64,000 nt of DNA from Malachius bipustulatus (taxonomy: Eukaryota > Arthropoda > Insecta > Coleoptera > Melyridae): the NCBI GenBank assembly GCA_910589415.1, contig OU342630.1, positions 41,076,012-41,140,011 on the forward strand. Direction: 5' to 3'. Made by a program: the position numbers and the translations under genes. This document shows, one piece after another, positions 21,389-32,199 of this stretch (positions are counted from its first letter, which is position 1; every line of letters starts with the position of its first letter). The notes under the pieces are model-generated. The model had not been told where the DNA came from, made no database searches, and worked only from the letters and a program-made list of their open reading frames with translations.

Positions 21389-24178
21389 TCAAACCTCACT
21401 TAGGATCATGTGACGAAGACCACTCCTGAACATTCTCTTACCAAGCCTCCTTATCCCATCCGGTAAAGAGTTAAAGGTATTGACAATATTGTATGAAAAA
21501 GACCGTCTATATATTTCCGTCGAACGCATAGGAGGCGTCAGCAATCCCCTGAATCTCAAATTCAGATTGTGTACATCGGTTCGATACGAAATCTTTGAAT
21601 ACAAATAAGGTGGCATTTTCGTTCTTAATATATCCATAAATTGGCAAGCGGCATGAAGCCGCCGTCTGCCCCGCATACTCAGCCATTCACTCTCTACCAA
21701 TTTATGGCTAATATGTTGATATTTCCTAACACCATAAATGTACCTCAAGCAGTCGTTCTGTAGCTTTTGAATCCTACGAGTGTCCTCACTTCTGAGACAA
21801 GGCCCGTAAACAGTATCACAGTAATTGAATATCGAAAGCACGAGTGAGTTGGTGAGTAACATCTTAGTTTTCTGGTCAAGGATATTCTTGTGTTGATATA
21901 ATAGTTTTAGCTTGAAATAGGCACTTTGCAGGCATTTACTAACATGACTGGTGAATCTCAGGTCGCTATCTATATACAGTCCAAGATTCCTGATACATGC
22001 ACTATGTGTTATAACCTCACCTTGCAGCAGAATCTCACCCCCAAAATCCAATATGAACCTCTCACGAGTTGTTTTTCTACCAAACGTTATCATATACGAC
22101 TTTTTTGCATTCAACTTGAGGCAATATTTACTTGAAAAATCACATATACTAGATAAATCAAAATTTATTGCTGCAACTGCCTGACTCGCTTCCTCAGGCA
22201 GAAATGATAGATACAGCTGTGTATCATCTGCATATAGATGCCTGTCACAAGACAAAATTACCGAAGGCAGATCAGCAGTATATACACAAAACAATAGGGG
22301 ACCCAGTATTGAGCCCTGAGGGACACCCCTGCTTAATTTCACATAACCAGAGCAACGGTCAGAGTACTGTACACACTGTAATCTATCCGTTAAGTAGTCT
22401 GATACCAGCTTCACCGCGCACTCAGTCAGGCCCACATAGTGACAGATAGCCAACAAAAGTCTGTGGTTTATCGTGTCAAATGCTTTTGAATAGTCGAGTG
22501 TTATTAGAACACTTATTTTACCCTTATCAACAGCATCGATAATATCATCCGTTACCTTCAACAAAGCCGTACAACAACTATGTTTTGGCCGAAAACCCGA
22601 CTGATACTGCGACATCACACCGTGGCAATCAAAAAACTCACGCAACTGACCCTCCATGACTTTCTCTAGTATTTTAGAAAGTGTAGGTAAAATACTGACA
22701 GGACGCAAGTCGTCCGGTTTCGTTGGGTTACTGCATTTCGGCAACGGTATTACTCGTGCTTTCTTCCACTCTTTGGGATACACAGAATTTACTAAACAAA
22801 AATTTACTATATGAGCGATATATGGAAGAATGAATGGTATACATAGATAAATTACCTCAATGCCTATTCCATCTACACCAACAGACTTAGTTTTAATATG
22901 ACGTATGATCTCTAACACATCTACTTCCGATACAGGCCTGAATGAGAAAGCAGCATAATTTCCACTTTTAGTACTATTATAGAATTTTATAACTGACTCG
23001 TCAGGAGCAAGATCTGGCACAGACCGAATGAAATGATCATTTATTGTAGCTGCATCCAAATTAGCTGGCCCACCACTACCTCTTACACCAAATCCAAGTC
23101 TTCGCAGTTCGGACCAGAAACGTGAGGTTCCTGAGCCCCCAACGAAGGCAGACTTATAGTACGCCTTCTTCTCCTTCCCAATAGTCATATTTACCATATT
23201 TCTCAATGTTTTGTAAGCTTTCCAATTATCAGATGTCTTATTATGCCTATATTTTCTGAGGCATTTATCCCGATCCTTCATCATAGCGCGAATCGTATCA
23301 GTCAACCAAGGAGAGTAAGGCTTTGTAATACGCACGGTCTTAAGAGGAGCATGGAGGTCCAGCAATGTATTCAGATTTCCAGTTAAGAATGAAACCTTTT
23401 CATCTATGTCTGCAATATCATATATATTCCTCCATGGAATCGATCTTAAGTCCGAATCAAATTGTTGAGTTGAGATACCACTGAGATTTCTATAGGTTCT
23501 ATGCCTTACTTCAGGTTTTTGTAAATCAAAGTTAAATATACAAGACAGAAGCTCATGATCGGCCACCCCATTTACCGGAGTAACGTGGAGTTCCGACACA
23601 TCCTCAGCATGAGAGGTCAATAAATAGTCCAGAAGACTCTCCGAATCCTCGGTGATTCTGGTGGGTTGATCAACCAACTGTGTTAATCCAAGACCATCAA
23701 AAAGTTCAAGCACGTACTTAGTTCTGTAGTCATCTGTATCTAAGAGATCAACATTGTAATCGCCTACACATAAAATCCTTCCATTGTTCAAAAGCAGCTC
23801 AGTGAGCGTGTCCTCAAACGCAGAAAAGAACCGCCTGTAATCAACAACTTGGCTCCGATACGCGACACAGAAGCAGATACCCCCACTCCGATCGCCAATC
23901 CTCAACCATAGCTGTTCAATTTCTCTTGAGCTACTTATAACTTCATAGGAAAAGTGGGTTCTAATGTAAATTCCCACACCACCACCCCTTTCGGGTCTAT
24001 CCCGTCTTATAATCTTGTAGCCGTCTATCCCCACCAATGTATCAGGAACATTGCTGTTCAGCCAAGTTTCCGTCACACCAAAAACGTCAAAGCTTTCATT
24101 CAATATTATATCAGAAACTTCCTTAAAATGCCTTATAAGAGACCGTGCATTTAAATGACCACACTTCAGCCTATTCAT
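21389..24178 (-). CDS. Non-LTR ORF2: endonuclease-reverse transcriptase
   Basis: This 929-residue protein nicks target DNA and copies the element RNA by target-primed reverse transcription. The N-terminal apurinic-type endonuclease spans about residues 5-220: GHLNARSL, VTETWLN with the catalytic Glu, GGGVGIYIR, VGDYNVDLL and the final VADHELLS. The RT spans about 430-720: the RVIPLPKCSNP region, DDLRPVSILPTLSKILEKV, LDYSKAFDTINH, RGVPQGSILGPLLF and the catalytic YADDTQLY. No RNase H or zinc knuckle follows, which fits the CR1/L2/Jockey group. The start MNRLKCGHLNARSL lies directly before the endonuclease, as usual. No stop or frameshift is seen. Confidence 0.92.
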   Translation of the reverse strand: MNRLKCGHLNARSLIRHFKEVSDIILNESFDVFGVTETWLNSNVPDTLVGIDGYKIIRRDRPERGGGVGIYIRTHFSYEVISSSREIEQLWLRIGDRSGGICFCVAYRSQVVDYRRFFSAFEDTLTELLLNNGRILCVGDYNVDLLDTDDYRTKYVLELFDGLGLTQLVDQPTRITEDSESLLDYLLTSHAEDVSELHVTPVNGVADHELLSCIFNFDLQKPEVRHRTYRNLSGISTQQFDSDLRSIPWRNIYDIADIDEKVSFLTGNLNTLLDLHAPLKTVRITKPYSPWLTDTIRAMMKDRDKCLRKYRHNKTSDNWKAYKTLRNMVNMTIGKEKKAYYKSAFVGGSGTSRFWSELRRLGFGVRGSGGPANLDAATINDHFIRSVPDLAPDESVIKFYNSTKSGNYAAFSFRPVSEVDVLEIIRHIKTKSVGVDGIGIEVIYLCIPFILPYIAHIVNFCLVNSVYPKEWKKARVIPLPKCSNPTKPDDLRPVSILPTLSKILEKVMEGQLREFFDCHGVMSQYQSGFRPKHSCCTALLKVTDDIIDAVDKGKISVLITLDYSKAFDTINHRLLLAICHYVGLTECAVKLVSDYLTDRLQCVQYSDRCSGYVKLSRGVPQGSILGPLLFCVYTADLPSVILSCDRHLYADDTQLYLSFLPEEASQAVAAINFDLSSICDFSSKYCLKLNAKKSYMITFGRKTTRERFILDFGGEILLQGEVITHSACIRNLGLYIDSDLRFTSHVSKCLQSAYFKLKLLYQHKNILDQKTKMLLTNSLVLSIFNYCDTVYGPCLRSEDTRRIQKLQNDCLRYIYGVRKYQHISHKLVESEWLSMRGRRRLHAACQFMDILRTKMPPYLYSKISYRTDVHNLNLRFRGLLTPPMRSTEIYRRSFSYNIVNTFNSLPDGIRRLGKRMFRSGLRHMILSEV

Positions 24179-24222
24179 TACGAAGCTAACTAATAAACAG
24201 AAACAAAATGTACAAAGCTCGT

Positions 24223-24800
24223 CCGAAACAGACGAAGAAGAGCAGCTGCGAGAGTCTATAAATTATTATCTTAATAAAAGTTTACCAAATTATTCCGTAT
24301 CATAATGCAAGCACCAGTAACAATATATCACACTATGTATCCTACGATTATCTACTTACAAATAGTAAACAAACTAAAAATAAAACAAAAATTTATCTGT
24401 AGGTACTAATCTCAATCAGACTATGCCTATATGTAAATTACAATTAAGTTAGCAATAAAAACGCAGGCAAACAAAATAAAAGAATTCCGTAAAGTATGTC
24501 CCTGAACGAAGAAGAGCAGCTACGAGAGTCTTTAAATTATATATATCGGAATAAAAACTTACTAAATAATTATTATTCCGTATTACAAAATTATACAATG
24601 CAAGTACCAGCAGCAATATATCACGCTATATGTATCCTACGGTTATCTACTTACAAAAATAGTAAACAAAACTAAAAAAATAAAAAAAAATATCTATACT
24701 AATCTCAATCAAACTATGCCTATATTTAAATTAAAATTAAATTAGCAATAAAGACGCAGAAAAACAAAATAAAGGAATTCCGTAAAGTATGCCCTTGAGT
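24223..24800. repeat. Tandem direct repeat, about 290-bp units
   Basis: Two adjacent diverged copies (about 24223-24506 and 24507-24800) each start CGAAGAAGAGCAGCT(G/A)CGAGAG. They share CAATATATCAC, AATCTCAATCA(G/A)ACTATGC and GAATTCCGTAAAGTATG. They fill most of the gap between ORF1 and ORF2. Confidence 0.85.
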
Positions 24801-24923
24801 AGTTTGGCCAATAGAAAATATTACAAATCAAATAACCAATAATTAGTATCTGCAGCCGCAGTCGTTCCCTTCAGCTTCAATCACAAAAAAAAAAACCTAT
24901 AATCTCAGATGGTTAAGATTCCC

Positions 24924-25577
24924 TTAGGAGATCAATCTCATGTTGGTTACATCTTCAAAAGTTTCGACTTTACATCTTCTCTCAATTCCGGGTGGTTTAG
25001 CAAAAATACTACCCTCGATGGTCCATACATTCCTTTTCCCAACCTTTTGAACAGTTTTAATGTATAATTCATGTGTGCTTTTTGTCAGTTCCTCGGTTAT
25101 TACCACCCCAGTACCCTTTAATTTCCTTCTGTTTCGCAAAACATCAACCTTTGTCCTATAGCTTGAGAATTTAACAACAGCCACACGCTTTCCATTATTA
25201 CCAGGCGTTGTTATGTAGTAACAACGTTCAATATCGTTCATCACCATGTTTGTACCCAGTTCACGATTTAAAAATTGTGCCATACTATTTTCAAGATCTA
25301 CAGCAGGTAAGTTAGGCACTCCCTGTATACGAACGTTCTTCAGTTTGGCCGCCTGTTCGCATTTATTCAGTTGTAATTGTAAGGTTTTATTTTCCGATTT
25401 TAATTCATTGATTTGTTGCTGCATACATTCCACTTTATCATTCACGCCAGAAACATTAATTTTTTCTGCCACTTTATCTGCTATCTGTGTTAATAACTTA
25501 TCATCTCTTAAAGACTCTGATATTGTGAATGCAATTAATTGCTTTATATCAGCAATTTGTGATTGTGTAAATGGCAT
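24924..25577 (-). CDS. Non-LTR ORF1 (coiled-coil RNA-binding protein)
   Basis: This 217-residue protein has a predicted coiled coil at about residues 45-85 (VNDKVECMQQQINELKSENK, then leucine/glutamine heptads). An RRM-like fold follows, with VRIQGVPN at about 96-103 and AVVKFSS at about 151-157. This matches the ORF1 layout of CR1/Jockey-type elements, whose product binds the element RNA as a chaperone. The predicted 5' UTR upstream is about 157 bp. There are no CCHC knuckles, unlike Jockey itself. The ORF is open throughout. Confidence 0.8.
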   Translation of the reverse strand: MPFTQSQIADIKQLIAFTISESLRDDKLLTQIADKVAEKINVSGVNDKVECMQQQINELKSENKTLQLQLNKCEQAAKLKNVRIQGVPNLPAVDLENSMAQFLNRELGTNMVMNDIERCYYITTPGNNGKRVAVVKFSSYRTKVDVLRNRRKLKGTGVVITEELTKSTHELYIKTVQKVGKRNVWTIEGSIFAKPPGIERRCKVETFEDVTNMRLIS

Positions 25578-25734
25578 TATTGCAGATATTCACAAATATA
25601 CTCACATATGTATTTTCACTCGTGAACTGCAGAAAAGCGCGTTAAAAAACAACCACTTAAAACCACTGAAATTAATATTTAAATCAGGATCGACGCGGGA
25701 CAGATCTCTACTACTCGACGTCTACCATTACTCT

Positions 25735-25741
25735 CATATAA
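25735..25741. repeat. Target-site duplication CATATAA (right)
   Basis: It matches 21045-21051 and is followed directly by the continuation of the interrupted transposon terminus. Confidence 0.75.
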
Positions 25742-25831
25742 AAGCTGCATTTTGAAAATTCAATAAAAACGAAACTAGTGAATATTTTTTTTTTAATTTC
25801 CGGTTTTATTAGAAAGATTGGACATTGAAAT

Positions 25832-26966
25832 TTATGAATGAAACAAAATTTCATTTAAATGGCTGCCACGGCTGGCCCGACAGTACCCCATCCGATCAAC
25901 CCAATTTTTCAATACATTTTCGATTGTTCGGGCTTCAATCTCGTGAATGGCAACTTCGATTTCATGTTTCAAAGCCTCAATCGTCTCTGGATGATTTGCG
26001 TAACATTTGTCCTTAACGGCTCCCCACAAAAAATAGTCCAACGGACTCAAATCGCAGCTCTGAGGTGGCCAATTGACATCAGAATTTCGACTGATTATTC
26101 GGTTTTCGAAAACGGTTCCCAAAAGTTCGATTGTTGCGTTGGCTGTGTGGCAAGTTGCGCCATCCCGTGGAAACCAAAATATTGTCCATGTCATTCTCTT
26201 CAACTCTTAGAAACTAAAATTCATTGAGCATGGCACGGTAACGCTCCCCATTGACCGTAACGGATTCTCCTTCATCCTTTTCGAAGAAAAACGGGCCAAT
26301 GATGCCGCCAGTCCAAAATCCGCACCAAACCGTGACTCATTGTGTGTGCATTGGCTTTTCAATGGTGACATATGGATTTTACGAGCCCCAGACGCGACAA
26401 TTTTGTTTATTGGCATAGGTTGGCCGAGGTGATTGGTATTTGTATTGGTATTTTAACTAAATGTGATGGCCGAGGTGGAAATGAGCCTCATCTGAAAAGA
26501 TGATTTTTCGGTAAAAATCCCCATCTTCGGCCAATTGATCTTCAGCCCATTGCGCGAACCGAAAACGCATCAGATGGTCATGAGGCTTCAGTTGTTGGAC
26601 TAATTGAACCTTGTAAGCGTGTATACCGAGGAACTTACGCAAAATTTGCCTCAGAGAAGTTCGAGAAATGTTCATTTCTTCTGAACGATGACGAGTTGAT
26701 GTTGATGGATGTTCGGCCACATTCTGTGCAACAGCAGCAATATTTTCGGGTGTACGCACTGAACAAGAGCGGGAACGAGTTGTTTTGGCAACCAACGAAC
26801 CAGTTGCACGAGCTTGTTTCATGAAATTGTCCACAACGCGACGTGGAGGCACTCGATTTTTGCTCTTTTTTTTTTGTAAATTTCTCACAGTTTGGGTAGA
26901 AGACTCGCCACTTTGGAAGTAAGTTTTCAATATATCCCAGTTTTCTTCAAGCGTATAGAGCACCAT
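25832..26966 (-). pseudogene. Tc1/mariner-type transposase, disrupted
   Basis: The reading starts at 26966 with an N-terminal helix-turn-helix region (YTLEENWDILKTYFQSGES, DUF4817-like). A linker and the first catalytic Asp in KIIFSDEAHFHLG follow. Just after this the frame hits a stop, and about 45 bp of extra sequence precedes NKIVASGARK (26410-26456). More disruption lies near 26205. The C-terminal part has the second Asp in DGATCHTA and the third in DLSPLDYFLWG, 36 residues apart, and ends at 25832. The protein would cut and join the element ends; this copy cannot. Confidence 0.85.
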
Positions 26967-27078
26967 TTCGTAAACTTCAGACTTTCAACTAACAATCTGT
27001 CAAGTCGTAATGACATTTAACATTCATATACTTCAAATAACTAGTGGTTCAAAATGCAACCGCTAGATGGCCCACCCG

Positions 27079-27571
27079 ATATATGGAAAACATCTTAGAT
27101 TTTGACTGGTTCGTAACCATATTCAAATATTATCAATATAACCCTATCAAGTGGATGGGTCTTTTATGAATGGAGTCAAGTAATCTCAGGGTATTTTTAA
27201 GAGTTGAGCTCCAAACATGTAAGCAACATCCCAAGAATGATCGTATTTGTGCCTCGTACAAGAGGATCAGCTGTTCAGCTGAAAAAAATTTCTTTGTGCG
27301 TTGTTTCTTTTGAAGAAACACTCTTCGCCAGATCTGCAACATGGTCATGCCAAGACATGTTCGCTCCGAGCCTCATGCCAAGCAAACGAAGAGATGACGA
27401 TGGAAGAAGAGAGTGTCATTATTAACATTATCAAAGTGTCAACATTATCAAAAACCTAAACAAAATATAGCAATGACTTATATGCTCTGGAGAATACAAG
27501 TAAATGAAACCATGCAAATAACACCACATAAAATTTACTTTGAAAAAAAATCTGTCCAATAAAGTTCCAAT
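27079..27571. other. Intergenic DNA, no gene seen
   Basis: A minus-strand 71-codon frame (27133-27348) reads AEQLILLYEAQIRSFLGCCLHVW. This resembles the C-terminal region after the RT domain of Jockey-type elements, so a small decayed retroelement piece is possible. Nothing else is supported. Confidence 0.4.
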
Positions 27572-28412
27572 AAACATAGGCAATGTCCGGAAAAGCTTGG
27601 AAAAAAGATACAGAAAGTTCAATTTTTTTTTCAGTTTTCGCCGCATAAATTGGACATATTTCAATATTTTATTTTATACCAAGAGGTTATCAATTATAAT
27701 TATTTATAGCACACAAAAGAAAGAACAAAGGAATGAAAAAATTCATCAGTGGCGTAGATACAGGCTGTATGACCCCTTTTTAGTTCAACAACTTCCACGC
27801 CTATAAAATTACAAGACCTTTCTTCTCACCGTTGGATTCCTGGAGTTTTATCACAAAAAAAGTTATAAGTAGTTATTATGAATATTCGAAATTCCTCATA
27901 ATTTTTGGATGAATTGTTTCTATACTTTATCATACCGCAAAAACCAGCTCATTTTTTTCCATGTTAATTGTTATTTTTGAATAAAACAATAATAATTTAA
28001 GAAATCTATAAATTTACGCAGCTTAATAAATGGTAAATTTCGTATATTCAAAAGTATACCTTTTTTTGTAAGAATTATACAGGAAATCCAACTCTCATAA
28101 CTATGATCTTGTAAGTTCATGGACGTAGACAAGTTGTTGAGCGAAAAATGGGTATTACATCCAACATCTACGCCACTGATATATTATTTGACCCGTGTTT
28201 TTCTTAGTTTTGTGTGCTATAAATTATAATTAGAAATTTCTTGATATAAATTTAAAATATTGAGAAATGCCCAAGCTATGCGACGAAAACTGAAAAATTA
28301 AATTTCCATCTCCTTGTATCTTTTTTTCTAATACGATTTTCCGGACATAAACAGGTTTTCTGTAAACTGTTGAAGTTGTGCTACAAAAAAAAACTGACTC
28401 ACCCTGTATAAT
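27572..28412. repeat. Imperfect foldback element, about 840 bp
   Basis: The arms at about 27572-27900 and 28030-28345 pair imperfectly. Shared blocks include TGTCCGGAAAA, CAGTTTTCG(C/T)CGCATA, ATTTATAGCACACAAAA and ATCAGTGGCGTAGAT. The right outer end carries CACCCTGTATAATTA (the TACAGGGTG terminus). The left outer end is degraded. The GTGGCGTAGA block recurs near 60483. Confidence 0.78.
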
Positions 28413-29254
28413 TACCATTTTATTATCTCAATTGTGACTATTAGGCAGAAATTTATAGGTATTCAGGATTGGAATTGAAGATACGACTTGATGTTTGTAG
28501 CAGTATAAAAATTTTCTTTTCTTATTGTTTGGGTCTTTAAGTGGACTTGGTATAGGTCATATTCTTATAGCTCAATTCTCTGTCAAACTACAACACAGAT
28601 TTTTTTTTTATATAATCCCAGTGCTCCACTAATGGTACCCTATAACGTGCTACATATTGTGATAATCACTATTGAAACTGAGGATCGAAAACGTCTACTT
28701 ACAGAGTTTACTGTAAACAGAAGATGTGAACTAATGTAAGACAATATCAATGTGTATACCACGGGTCGGTTATTTTTCTGAAGTAACCACTGAAAGTACT
28801 TTAAAAGTAACAACTACTATTCTCTAATCTGCTTCAAATAAAATTAATGTTAATGGTCGATGCGGTCCTCTGTTAACCGCAGCTGACTCATCTGTGTGGA
28901 AGTAGCACAAATAAATTCTTATCCTGACCATATCATAAGTACTGCTATAAAATTTTTAAGTGGTTCCTAAATCCAATAATTTGCAGTCCTGCGAATAACT
29001 CTCAAATAGCATCTCTAAATCTTTCGAAGTGAAAAGAAATTCTTTAAGGATTCTATCATCGTGACACATAAAAAGGTATATGTGTAAGAGGTATTACTTT
29101 CATTAAAGAGAATTTCTGAAATTCTCTGAAGTCTGCATCTGTAAAAATTAATTGACTGTGTTTTATAGATAAATAATTATACTTTTCATTTTTGCAGACA
29201 TTAACAAAAATTAAGATAATTATGTAGCACTTTTGACGGCGTTATATATTTTAT
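28413..29254. other. Intergenic DNA, no gene seen
   Basis: No supported feature. Confidence 0.5.
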
Positions 29255-29267
29255 TTCATACTAATAC

Positions 29268-29280
29268 ATTATAACTAGAT
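29268..29280. repeat. 13-bp target-site duplication (left)
   Basis: ATTATAACTAGAT recurs exactly at 29986-29998. The uninterrupted paralog near 58845 carries it once. Confidence 0.92.
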
Positions 29281-29725
29281 GCAGGATATCCACAACACAC
29301 ATGACAGGCTGGTCTCCCGGGGAAGCAATCTAACACTGATATGGGTCCCGTCTCACATAGGCATAGCGGGAAACGAAAAGGCTGACGAGGCTGCCAAAGA
29401 AGCCTCATTATCTCCCACAGTCCATACAAATACTCAAATCTATAGAGACTTAAAAACCTATATCACAAAAGCCACCAAGACTGCCTGGAAAAATCATTGG
29501 GACGGAATCACCTCAAAACTGCATGAGATCCAACCATCCATTACTCGACTCGAACTCCCTCCAACTATGACCAGAAGGAACAAACTGGTGATTCGTCGAC
29601 TACGTATTGGACACACTAAACTCACCCATGGGTTCTTGATGGCGGCAGAAAATCCACCGCTCTGTGAGCACTGTAACAACAGCCTTACTGTCAAACACAT
29701 CCTCACAGGATGCTTAAAATTTTAA
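29281..29725 (+). pseudogene. RNase H/zinc-knuckle fragment of an I-type ORF2
   Basis: It contains the end of ribonuclease H: LTLIWVPSHIGIAGNEKADE with the conserved HxGIxGNExAD pattern. The typical C-terminal extension follows with IRRLRIGHTKLTHGFL and CEHCNNSLTVKHILTGC. The frame stops at 29725; the remaining C-terminus appears downstream in another frame, so a frameshift has occurred. The start is simply where the copy was truncated; the first ATG is not a true start. Confidence 0.85.
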
Positions 29726-29985
29726 CTAGGAGCCGAAGCAAACATAACATAGAAGGAAATATAAAATAACTCCTCAGTTCCACTGAACGACTCTCTCAAG
29801 TTATCAACTACCTACAAGACATCAATTTGTTTTCAAAATTATAATTATACTGTCACTACTATTTAAAACACCTGTCTTTAACAATTAACTAAATTTCTGA
29901 TATCATAATAATTATGTAATTGTATTGTAACTGTGTCAATGACCTCCAGCTGTCGAGACACTTAAAGCTTAAATAAAAAAAGAAA
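29281..29985 (+). mobile_element. 5'-truncated non-LTR retrotransposon insertion, 705 bp
   Basis: It is flanked by a perfect 13-bp duplication and ends in an A-rich tail with AATAAAAAAAG. It contains only the RNase H C-terminal part, a zinc-knuckle region and a 3' UTR. The paralogous empty site at 58413-58882 confirms both borders. Short 5'-truncated insertions of this kind are typical of target-primed reverse transcription. Confidence 0.93.
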
Positions 29986-30430
29986 ATTATAACTAGATAA
30001 ACCCTTGGTTACCGTAATTATAAACATACTCCTAACTCCCTTGGGAGTTATACTGTGCTGTTATTCCTCCTTAACTCCCTCTATTATTACTATTTGTTTA
30101 ATTCTGGTAATCAACAATATTTGGATTTCATATGTCATTTTTTATAAACTTTTCAGTTGATATATCCATAGTAATCATGCTTACTCAATTATTAAAAACA
30201 TTCGTTTAATAATCAGAAAGCATTATTATTCGTTTAATTTTAAAAACCAACAGATTTGGTTTTCATATTTCATTTTGTATGAAATAAAATTATTTATTTA
30301 TCACGTGAGTTATTGGATGTTAATAACCTCGGGCAACTTAACAATCCCTCGGGACTTACGTCCCTCGGGATTGCAATATGTTGCCCTCTGTAATTAACAT
30401 CCTCATAACTCCCTTGATACATAAATAACT

Positions 30431-30910
30431 ATTTCCATTTGTCGTGTTATTTTTAAATTGTGACATAAACTCCTGTTTTTTTATGCATTAAATAGCAAGT
30501 CAATTCCTGGTGAGAGTTCACATGAAAACTGGTCAACCTAGGGTATGACCTGCATTATTGATTATCAAATTAACTTCAAAAAAACGTCCGTTTTTTTCAC
30601 GAGCGTACAAGTGTCTAAAAATTCATTATTAAATCAGCATATTTGAAACTTGTTATAGTTCTCTGTCAATAGTTATCTATTACTGGTATATTCTGGGTAA
30701 AAAAAAGCACTCAGCAAGCAATTGCGACTGCAGAAAATACGGCGCACAGAATTGCTACACACGAAACTTGGTCAGGTAGGTATGCAAGTTTTATTAGGCC
30801 TTGATTTATAATATTTTCTAAAGAATCAAATAGAAAGTTCTTAATTATATCACTTCGTTACCCATGTGCCTGTCAAGATACATTTTCTCAGTACATCAGC
30901 TTGACACACG
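30431..30910. other. Intergenic DNA, no gene seen
   Basis: No supported feature. Confidence 0.5.
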
Positions 30911-30912
30911 TA

Positions 30913-31634
30913 AGGTGGCCAGTGGCGCAGTAGCCTTTGGGGAGTGGCTTAATTTTCAAGTTTGTCAGATTTAACGAATTTTACTATCCATGCAGACAGG
31001 TTAAGACTTTATGCAAAGTCAATTGAAATTACAAAAAAACTAAAAAGCACCACATAATAGTAATTTCGGTACTGTCTTATCTTATCAGCATATAAAAAAC
31101 GTATTGTTTATAAATTCATTAATAGAGGTGTTTTTGAGTCATTAATTCGGTAAGTCAATCAAATAATTTAAATCGCCGTCTTTTCCAATCAGCTTATTTA
31201 TTAATTAAATAGGTATGTCAGTACTCGTCAAGTCAATGTGGACTAGCGAAGAGAGCGAAGGGAGCGCTCGATAATAATTTTGTTATCTTTTTGGTTTTAT
31301 TTAAATGTAAAATTGGACCGTACTGTCAACTTTACAACCCAGCATTTCTCTATTCAAATAGTGCAGCGTGGTTCAAAAATATTGAGCTAAATCTCGTGCT
31401 CGTGAGTTGTGAATTATGGTGACCGCATCTTCAAATAATAAAAATAAAATACTTTTTGCCAAAGTCGTTACTAAAGTAATAAAATTCCGTATTTGAACAT
31501 TAATTAATTACAGAAAATTCATTTTTAGTCAAGAACTTTGATACTCAGTGTACCGACCACAGGCGTGGTTTGAATATGTCGCTTTCTTTCTAAAAACCTC
31601 TCGCTTCTCGATCTGCGCCTCTCAACGGCCACCT
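30913..31634. mobile_element. Possible non-autonomous TIR transposon
   Basis: AGGTGGCC at 30913 faces GGCCACCT ending at 31634, and TA abuts both ends. GGCGCAG follows in both ends at slightly different spacing. There is no ORF. Short TIRs and a 2-bp target make chance possible. Confidence 0.4.
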
Positions 31635-31639
31635 TAGAT

Positions 31640-32189
31640 GTGTCGACCTGTAACTGCGTAAGATTCCAGTTAAAAATGATACAAAATACTTAAACCTACA
31701 GCTTCTTAAGCCCATAATATGTTTTTAGTACTCAAATATAGTCGTTCGTAGTCGTGTTCCTCCCTATTTTGTTTTTTTTTCAAACTTTGCTTTCTTCCGC
31801 TTGCTACCCCTACGTCTGTGACCAAATGTGCCAAAAATATGACATGTTCAAACATAACCATGTCAATCTCCGGTGATCGTTCCACACGAACTCGAGAATA
31901 GCCCCCCTGCTGGTAAATTAGAAGGCAGATGATAGGTTTGGATCTACAAATAAACAAATGAGCCTGACTAACTGGTCATTAGCTGACCAAAACCACAATT
32001 CGATAAAAAATAATAATAAAGTTTACTCTGTTATTGGTAACTACCAGATTATCACCAAAATTAACAGGCTAATATTATTGTCTTAAAATGTACCTGTAGA
32101 GAGATGAGTTCAATATTACTAGATGTCACCGCCGTGGATAGATAGTGCTTTTTGGGGAAGGTTAAATGGTTCTCTATAAATTATGTGCT
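31640..32189. other. Intergenic DNA, no gene seen
   Basis: No supported feature. Confidence 0.5.
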
Positions 32190-32199
32190 GTCCCTTATA

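Larger units (their letters stand above)
21052..25734 (-). mobile_element. CR1/Jockey-type non-LTR retrotransposon, near full length
   Basis: On the minus strand it has a 5' UTR (25734-25578), ORF1, a long spacer, ORF2 with endonuclease and RT, and a 3' UTR. The 3' UTR carries AATAAAGTC and an (ATT)n tail (21052-21074). CATATAA flanks both ends. Both ORFs are open, so the copy may be full length and recent. The spacer between the ORFs (745 bp) holds a tandem duplication, which is unusual. The element lies inside the terminal repeat of a Tc1/mariner-type transposon. Confidence 0.88.
21034..27078 (-). mobile_element. Tc1/mariner-type transposon, interrupted
   Basis: The left terminus GGGTGGGCCAT (21037-21047) matches the right terminus read on the minus strand (GGGTGGGCCATC, near 27078). 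Immediately inside, the right end continues to TGCATTTTGAA. On the left the same TGCATTTTGAA appears only at 25746, after a 4.7-kb retrotransposon. Removing that insert and one target duplication gives a 1355-bp element, the normal size for this superfamily, and both ends then have equal spacing. The transposase is broken. Confidence 0.85.
29255..30430 (+). repeat. Dispersed repeat, copy 1 (interrupted)
   Basis: The sequence outside 29281-29985 is repeated in inverse orientation and without interruption at 58413-58882. It includes an internal hairpin at about 30296-30425, where TTATTGGATGTTAATAACC...CCCTCGGGAC faces GTCCCTCGGG...AACATCC. It probably represents an old non-autonomous element about 470 bp long. 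Confidence 0.8.
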
